A stretch of DNA of 64,000 nucleotides from Streptomyces rhizosphaerihabitans. Its GTDB lineage: Bacteria; Actinomycetota; Actinomycetes; Streptomycetales; Streptomycetaceae. The notes under the pieces are model-generated. The model made no database searches, was not told the origin of the DNA, and saw only the letters and a list, made by a program, of their open reading frames with translations. Of the stretch, positions 60,039 through 64,000 are shown piece by piece (the stretch's first letter is position 1; each line of letters opens with the position of its first letter). A program made the position numbers and the translations under genes. The stretch lies in assembly GCF_025399795.1 (NCBI RefSeq), contig NZ_JAODTZ010000006.1, positions 62,001-126,000 of the forward strand, given 5' to 3'.

Positions 60039-61300
60039 GCGGTGCTCACCTCTTTCGGGAGCGCCCAGGAGGCGCCCAGCTCGGAGTAGAGGGCGAGGGT
60101 GTCGGCGGCCGCCGCGACGAATCCGTCGATGCCGCGCACCACGCGGCGCCGTTCGCCGGGAAGCTGTTCCCAGGCGTCCGGGGGCAGCGCGATCGGGTCG
60201 GGTGCCTGCCGGATCGCTTCGACGACTTTCATGAAGGCGCCCGTCGACTCGGGCGGGACCAGCAGTTCGTCGCCGCCGCTCAGATGCTCGACGAGGTTCT
60301 CCAGCAGGTCCGTACGGCCGTACTCGATCTCCTCGGGGCCGCGCCCGGACCGCTGCACGAGGACGCGGTCCTGCTTGTACCAGAAGGTGATCCGGCCGCC
60401 GGTGCCGTGCACCAGGACATACGGTTCGCCGGGGTGTTCGGCGCAGAGTGTCGCGGCGACCGTGATCCGGCCCCCGGTGGTCGTGACCCGCACGCACGAG
60501 GTGTCGTCGGACTCGATGTCGTTGGCGCGCAGCAGCTCGGTCCGGATGCCGGTGACGTCCTCGCCGCGGGTCGAACCGGCCAGCGCGAGTGCCGTGGCGA
60601 CGATGTGGGCCAGCGGGTTCGTCAGGACGCCGTCGACCACGTCCACGCCGTTCAGCCGGCGCTTTCCCGCCCAGGGCGCGCGCCGGTAGTACGCCTCGTC
60701 GCGCGCCCAGGCGCCTGCCCCGCCGATGCCGGTCACCCGGCCGAGCGCGCCCTCGGTGATGAGTTTCCTGACGGCGGGCACGGCGTGCGAGCCGAGCGAC
60801 TGGAAGCCGATCTGGCAGACCACTCCGGCCGCCGCGACCCCGTCGGCCATCCTCCGGAACTCGGCGTAGGAGGGCGCGGGCGGCTTCTCCAGGAGCAGGT
60901 GGACGCCCTTGCGCGCGGCGGTCAGCGCGAGGTCGGTGTGGGTGGGGATGGGGGTGCAGATCACCGCGACGGCGGCGCCGGTCGAGTCGAGGAGGGCCCC
61001 GAAGTCGGCGGACTGCTCGACATGCCGCCCGCCCAGCTCCTCCTCGGTGAGCGGGGTCAGCTCGCAGACCCCGACGAGGCGCACGAGGCCCTTGTCCTGG
61101 AGACGGCGGATGTTGTCCAGGTGCCAGCGGCCGTGGCCCCGGGCGCCCGCGAGGACGACGGGCAGCGGGAGTGCGGGGGCCGTCGTGTTCGCCGGGGCGG
61201 CGGGCGCGGTCCGCGGACCGGTGTGCGCCGAATCTCCGGCCGGCGCGGTCCGCGGGCCGTCCGCGCGGCGGGCGCCGCCCTGCTGCGAGATGGTGGTCAT
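60035..61300 (-). CDS. Gfo/Idh/MocA-family oxidoreductase
   Basis: The 421-residue protein has a disordered Pro/Ala/Thr-rich first 45 residues, then an NAD(P)-binding Rossmann domain (PVVLAGARGHGRWHLDNIRRL, with a GxxGxGxxH-like loop; VAVICTPIPTHTDLALTAARKGVHLLLEKPPAPSYAE with the EKP Lys), and a C-terminal substrate domain starting near GFQSLGSHAVPAVRKLI. Such enzymes oxidise sugars or sugar derivatives. It sits between the permease genes and DUF6807 with ATGA overlaps, so it belongs to the same coupled operon. Confidence 0.9.
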   Translation of the reverse strand: MTTISQQGGARRADGPRTAPAGDSAHTGPRTAPAAPANTTAPALPLPVVLAGARGHGRWHLDNIRRLQDKGLVRLVGVCELTPLTEEELGGRHVEQSADFGALLDSTGAAVAVICTPIPTHTDLALTAARKGVHLLLEKPPAPSYAEFRRMADGVAAAGVVCQIGFQSLGSHAVPAVRKLITEGALGRVTGIGGAGAWARDEAYYRRAPWAGKRRLNGVDVVDGVLTNPLAHIVATALALAGSTRGEDVTGIRTELLRANDIESDDTSCVRVTTTGGRITVAATLCAEHPGEPYVLVHGTGGRITFWYKQDRVLVQRSGRGPEEIEYGRTDLLENLVEHLSGGDELLVPPESTGAFMKVVEAIRQAPDPIALPPDAWEQLPGERRRVVRGIDGFVAAAADTLALYSELGASWALPKEVSTA

Positions 61301-62199
61301 CCCTTCACCGCCCCGGCGCTGAATCCGGTGATCAGCCATTTCTGGATGAAGGCGAAGACGACGACCACGGGAACGGCGGCGATGATGCCGCCCGCGGCGA
61401 GCGCGCCCAGGTCGACGCTGTCCGAGCTCATCAGGGTGTTGAGGCCGACCGGGATGGTCTGCTTGCTCTGGTCGCTGAGGAACATCAGGGCGAACAGGAA
61501 ATGGTTCCAGGCGTGTACGAAGGCGAAGGAGCCGACGGCGATCAACCCGGGCCGCAGCAGCGGAAGGACGACGATCCGGAAGGCGTCGAAGCGGTTGCAG
61601 CCGTCGACCCAGGCGGCCTCTTCGAGGGAGTACGGCACGTTCCTGATGAACCCGCTGATCAGGATCATCGACAGCGGCAGCTGGAAGACCGTCTCGGCGA
61701 TGATGACGCTGGCCAGCGAGTTGATCATCCGGAGCTCGGCGAAGATCTGGAAGAGCGGGACCAGGAGCAGCGCGCCCGGCACGAACTGCGAGCAGAGCAG
61801 CGCCAGCATGAAGCCGCGCTTGATCCTGAAGTCGAAGCGGGCGAGCGCGTAGCCGCCGGCGAGCGCGACGAGCGTGGTCATCACCAGGGTGGCGACGGCG
61901 ATGAGGACGCTGTTCTGGAAGTAGATCCCGAAACTGCGTTCGGTCCAGACCTTGTCGAAGTGTTCGAGGGTCATGGGCCAGGGCACGAGCGAGGTCGACC
62001 CGGCCGGGCGCAGCGCGAAGAGCAGGATCCAGTAGAAGGGGATCAGGGTGAAGAGCAGGTAGATGCCGAGGGGGAGGTAGATGTGCCATCGCGGGACCTC
62101 GTCCCAGGCACGGTGCTTCTTCCGTTCGCGGGGGCGGGGTACCTCGACGGGCGGGGCGGGTGCGGCCGGGGCGATCGTCCCGGCGTCCTTGGTGATCAC
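61297..62199 (-). CDS. Sugar ABC transporter permease (MalG-like)
   Basis: The 300-residue membrane protein has a Pro/Arg-rich cytoplasmic N-terminus, six helices, and the EAA loop EEAAWVDGCNRFDAFRIVVLPLLRPGLIAVG. It pairs with the upstream permease. The GTG start overlaps the preceding stop (GTGA). No ATPase gene is in this operon, so, as is common in Streptomyces, a shared MsiK-type ATPase encoded elsewhere probably drives the transporter. Confidence 0.94.
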   Translation of the reverse strand: MITKDAGTIAPAAPAPPVEVPRPRERKKHRAWDEVPRWHIYLPLGIYLLFTLIPFYWILLFALRPAGSTSLVPWPMTLEHFDKVWTERSFGIYFQNSVLIAVATLVMTTLVALAGGYALARFDFRIKRGFMLALLCSQFVPGALLLVPLFQIFAELRMINSLASVIIAETVFQLPLSMILISGFIRNVPYSLEEAAWVDGCNRFDAFRIVVLPLLRPGLIAVGSFAFVHAWNHFLFALMFLSDQSKQTIPVGLNTLMSSDSVDLGALAAGGIIAAVPVVVVFAFIQKWLITGFSAGAVKG

Positions 62200-63131
62200 T
62201 TGTCCCCGCCTCCGAACTTGCTCAGCCGCAGATAGACGATCGAGCAGAACAGCAGAATCACGAACGCGACCGTGGTGAGGGCCGACGCGTAGCCGAAGTT
62301 GTGGGCGTCGACACTGGTGTTGGCGATGTAGAGCGGGAGGGTCGTCGTCTCGCCCGCGGGTCCGCCGCCGGTCAGGGTGTAGAGCAGGTCGACGTTGTTG
62401 AACTCCCACACCGCGCGCAGCAGCGTGGAGAGGATGATCGCGTCCTTGAGGTGCGGCAGCGTGATGTGCAGGAACTGCCGGACACGGCTCGCTCCGTCGA
62501 CCTCGGCGGCCTCGTACAGGTCCTTGGAGACGGACTGGAGGTCGGCGAGGATCAGGATCGCGAAGAAGGGGACCCCGCGCCACAGGTCGGCGACCACGGC
62601 AGCCGAGAAGACGGTGGAGGTGTCCGACAGCCAGCTCGTCCCGTACGAGCCGATGCCGGCGTCGGCGAGGTAACGGGTGATGCCCGTCTGGGAGTTGTAG
62701 AGCAGCACCCAGATGGCCGAGGTCAGCACCCCGGAGACGGCCCACGGCGAGAAGACCAGTGCGCGCCCGAACGCCCGCCCGGCGAAGGTCTGGTTGACGA
62801 TCAGCGCGAGCGCCAGGCCGAACAGGAGCTGGAGGCCCACCTCGACGACGACCCACTTCGCGCTGAAGGTCAGCGTGTCCCAGAACTGGGGGTCCTGGGT
62901 GAAAGCGTGCGTGAAGTTGCCGACGCCCGCGTAGCCGTTGCGCCACGGTTTGGTGGGGTTGTAGTTCTGCAGGCTGTAGTAGAAGACGCTGATGACGGGG
63001 TAGGCGATGAAGCCCAGCATCAGCAGCGCCGCGGGGGCGATCAGCAGATACGGAAGCCTGCGCGGGGTCGCGGAAGCACGGCGCCGCCGGGGTGGCGCGG
63101 GCGGTTTCGCCACGGCTGCGGCTTGGGCCAT
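62196..63131 (-). CDS. Sugar ABC transporter permease (MalF-like)
   Basis: The 311-residue protein has a basic N-terminus, six helices (LPYLLIAPAALLMLGFIAYPVISVFYYSL first), and the coupling loop EAAEVDGASRVRQFLHITLPHLKDAIILS. It is the first gene of the run permease-permease-Gfo-DUF6807-GH43, all joined by four-base overlaps. The AAGCGCTTGCTA element lies 43 bp before the ATG. Confidence 0.94.
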   Translation of the reverse strand: MAQAAAVAKPPAPPRRRRASATPRRLPYLLIAPAALLMLGFIAYPVISVFYYSLQNYNPTKPWRNGYAGVGNFTHAFTQDPQFWDTLTFSAKWVVVEVGLQLLFGLALALIVNQTFAGRAFGRALVFSPWAVSGVLTSAIWVLLYNSQTGITRYLADAGIGSYGTSWLSDTSTVFSAAVVADLWRGVPFFAILILADLQSVSKDLYEAAEVDGASRVRQFLHITLPHLKDAIILSTLLRAVWEFNNVDLLYTLTGGGPAGETTTLPLYIANTSVDAHNFGYASALTTVAFVILLFCSIVYLRLSKFGGGDK

Positions 63132-63174
63132 GACTGTTCTCCGTTCGCAGTGGGGCAAGTACAACGGGTACAGG

Positions 63175-63186
63175 AAGCGCTTGCTA
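63175..63186. promoter_or_regulatory. LacI-type operator element AAGCGCTTGCTA (site 2)
   Basis: This site is identical over 12 bp and in the same orientation as site 1 at 57565-57576. It lies between the dehydratase gene and the permease operon, 44 bp before the permease start, well placed for repression. Confidence 0.65.
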
Positions 63187-63229
63187 CGACCACATGGGTC
63201 GAGCACTTCCACATGCGGGTGCGGGGGCC

Positions 63230-64000
63230 TCAGCCCGCGTACGGGTCCGGCACCTGGCCCGGCCGGGCCAGGAACGCGAAGTCGCACCCGGTGTCGGCCT
63301 GGGTGATCTGCTCGTTGTAGAGCGCGCCGTAGCCGCGCTCGTACCGGACGGGCGGCGGAGTCCAGTCGGCCCGCCTGCGCTCCAGCTCCGTGTCGTCCAC
63401 GTTGAGCTGGAGTGACCGTGCCTCGACGTCGAGGGTGATCGTGTCCCCGCTCCGCACGAGGGCGAGCGGGCCGCCGACGTACGACTCGGGCGCCACGTGC
63501 AGCACGCAGGCGCCGTAACTGGTGCCGCTCATCCGGGCGTCGGAGATCCGCACCATGTCCCGGACGCCCCGCTTCAGCAGGTGGTCGGGGATGGGCAGCA
63601 TCCCGTACTCGGGCATTCCCGGGCCGCCCTTGGGACCGGAGCCCCGCAGCACGAGAACGCTGTCCGCGGTGATACCGAGCGAGGGGTCGTTGATGGTCCG
63701 CTGCATGGTGCGGTAGTCGTCGAAGACGACTGCGGGACCGGTGTGCTTGAGCAGGTGCGGCTCGGCGGCGATGTGCTTGATGACGGCGCCGTCGGGGCAG
63801 AGGTTGCCGCGCAGGACGGCCACTCCGCCCTCGGCCGCGACCGGGTTCTGCCGGGTGCGGATGACGTCGTCGTTGTGCACCCGGGCGTTCGCCAACTGCT
63901 CGCGCAGGGTGTCGTGGGACACGGTGGGCCGGTCCAGGTGCAGCAGATCGGTGATCCGCGACAGGAACCCGGGCAGACCGCCGGCGAAGTGGAAGTCCTC
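63230..64000 (-). CDS. IlvD/Edd-family sugar-acid dehydratase (cut by window end)
   Basis: The last 256 codons are visible; the N-terminal part lies beyond 64000. The sequence matches the C-terminal half of IlvD/Edd dehydratases of the L-arabinonate/D-galactonate group: VAVLRGNLCPDGAVIKHIAAEPHLLKHTGPAVVFDDY, VLVLRGSGPKGGPGMPEYGMLPIPDHLLKRG, and SDARMSGTSYGACVLHVAPESYVGGPLALVRSGD. These use an iron-sulfur cluster and magnesium to dehydrate aldonic acids. In this context it probably handles pectin-derived aldonates such as arabinonate or rhamnonate; branched-chain amino-acid IlvD is less likely. Confidence 0.88.
   Translation of the reverse strand, partial: EDFHFAGGLPGFLSRITDLLHLDRPTVSHDTLREQLANARVHNDDVIRTRQNPVAAEGGVAVLRGNLCPDGAVIKHIAAEPHLLKHTGPAVVFDDYRTMQRTINDPSLGITADSVLVLRGSGPKGGPGMPEYGMLPIPDHLLKRGVRDMVRISDARMSGTSYGACVLHVAPESYVGGPLALVRSGDTITLDVEARSLQLNVDDTELERRRADWTPPPVRYERGYGALYNEQITQADTGCDFAFLARPGQVPDPYAG

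Noticed and set aside
1..64000. tRNA, rRNA, insertion sequence, integrase or phage genes
   Set aside because: None was recognised on either strand; no CCA-ended cloverleaf, transposase motif or attachment-site duplication was seen.

Overview
The window is high-GC actinobacterial DNA, most likely a Streptomyces chromosome (core or core-flank). Supporting signs are GTG starts, third-codon-position GC bias, many 4-base ATGA/GTGA overlaps, and a gene order (low-affinity phosphate transporter, cobalamin cluster, ectABCD, PBP2, pectinolytic genes) that I recall as close to the S. coelicolor SCO1845-SCO1880 stretch. That comparison is from memory, not a search. I see no tRNA, rRNA, insertion sequence, phage or complete mobile element. 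LAYOUT. 1-5.7 kb: a VOC-fold protein behind a DNA-damage-type promoter, an uncharacterised 473-aa protein, a signal-anchored alpha/beta hydrolase, a class II aldolase, simple-sequence repeats, and a roughly 0.9-kb stretch that may hold a decayed gene. 5.6-7.2 kb: a PHO box, the Pit phosphate transporter and a small membrane protein. 7.3-26.5 kb: the cobalamin (B12) locus. It is led by a cobalamin riboswitch and a possible 21-codon leader ORF, followed by cobD-cobQ-cobN, a two-repeat type I-E CRISPR-like unit, chelatase I/D-cobO-cobB-cobI, an opposing ZIP metal transporter, and cobM-cobL-cbiG/cobJ-cbiC-cbiX-cobC. 26.7-29.0 kb: a sortase-type (LAETG) surface protein and an amidohydrolase. 29.1-32.8 kb: a polar amino-acid ABC importer (ATPase, permease, binding lipoprotein) divergent from a class V aminotransferase. 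33.3-36.5 kb: ectABCD for ectoine and 5-hydroxyectoine. 36.6-41.6 kb: an ECF sigma/zinc-finger anti-sigma pair, a PLP enzyme, a FrnE/DsbA-like oxidoreductase, a GNAT and a DUF1349 protein. 41.7-49.4 kb: a ketoglutarate-semialdehyde-type dehydrogenase with a divergent IclR regulator, a class B PBP, an NCS2 purine permease, and a SigE-family ECF sigma factor with an overlapping membrane partner. 49.4-64.0 kb: a secreted HAD phosphatase, then a pectin/rhamnogalacturonan utilisation region (PL9, two pectin methylesterases, PL1, CE12 acetylesterase, sugar-binding lipoprotein, GH43, DUF6807, Gfo/Idh/MocA dehydrogenase, two sugar permeases, and an IlvD/Edd dehydratase cut by the window end). HOW IT WORKS TOGETHER. 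The B12 genes form three translationally coupled blocks that combine anaerobic-type enzymes (CbiX, CbiG) with the aerobic-type late chelatase (CobN plus an I/D ATPase). CobG, CobF and CobK are not here. In the pectin region, secreted enzymes demethylate, deacetylate and cleave pectin; a lipoprotein-dependent ABC importer takes up the products, and GH43, the dehydrogenase and the dehydratase process them inside. The same 12-bp element, AAGCGCTTGCTA, stands before the binding-protein gene and before the first permease, suggesting one LacI-type regulator. The most unusual observations are the solitary CRISPR-like unit inside the cob locus, the leader ORF between riboswitch and cobD, three 13-bp repeats before the SigE-family gene, and the paired AAGCGCTT elements.
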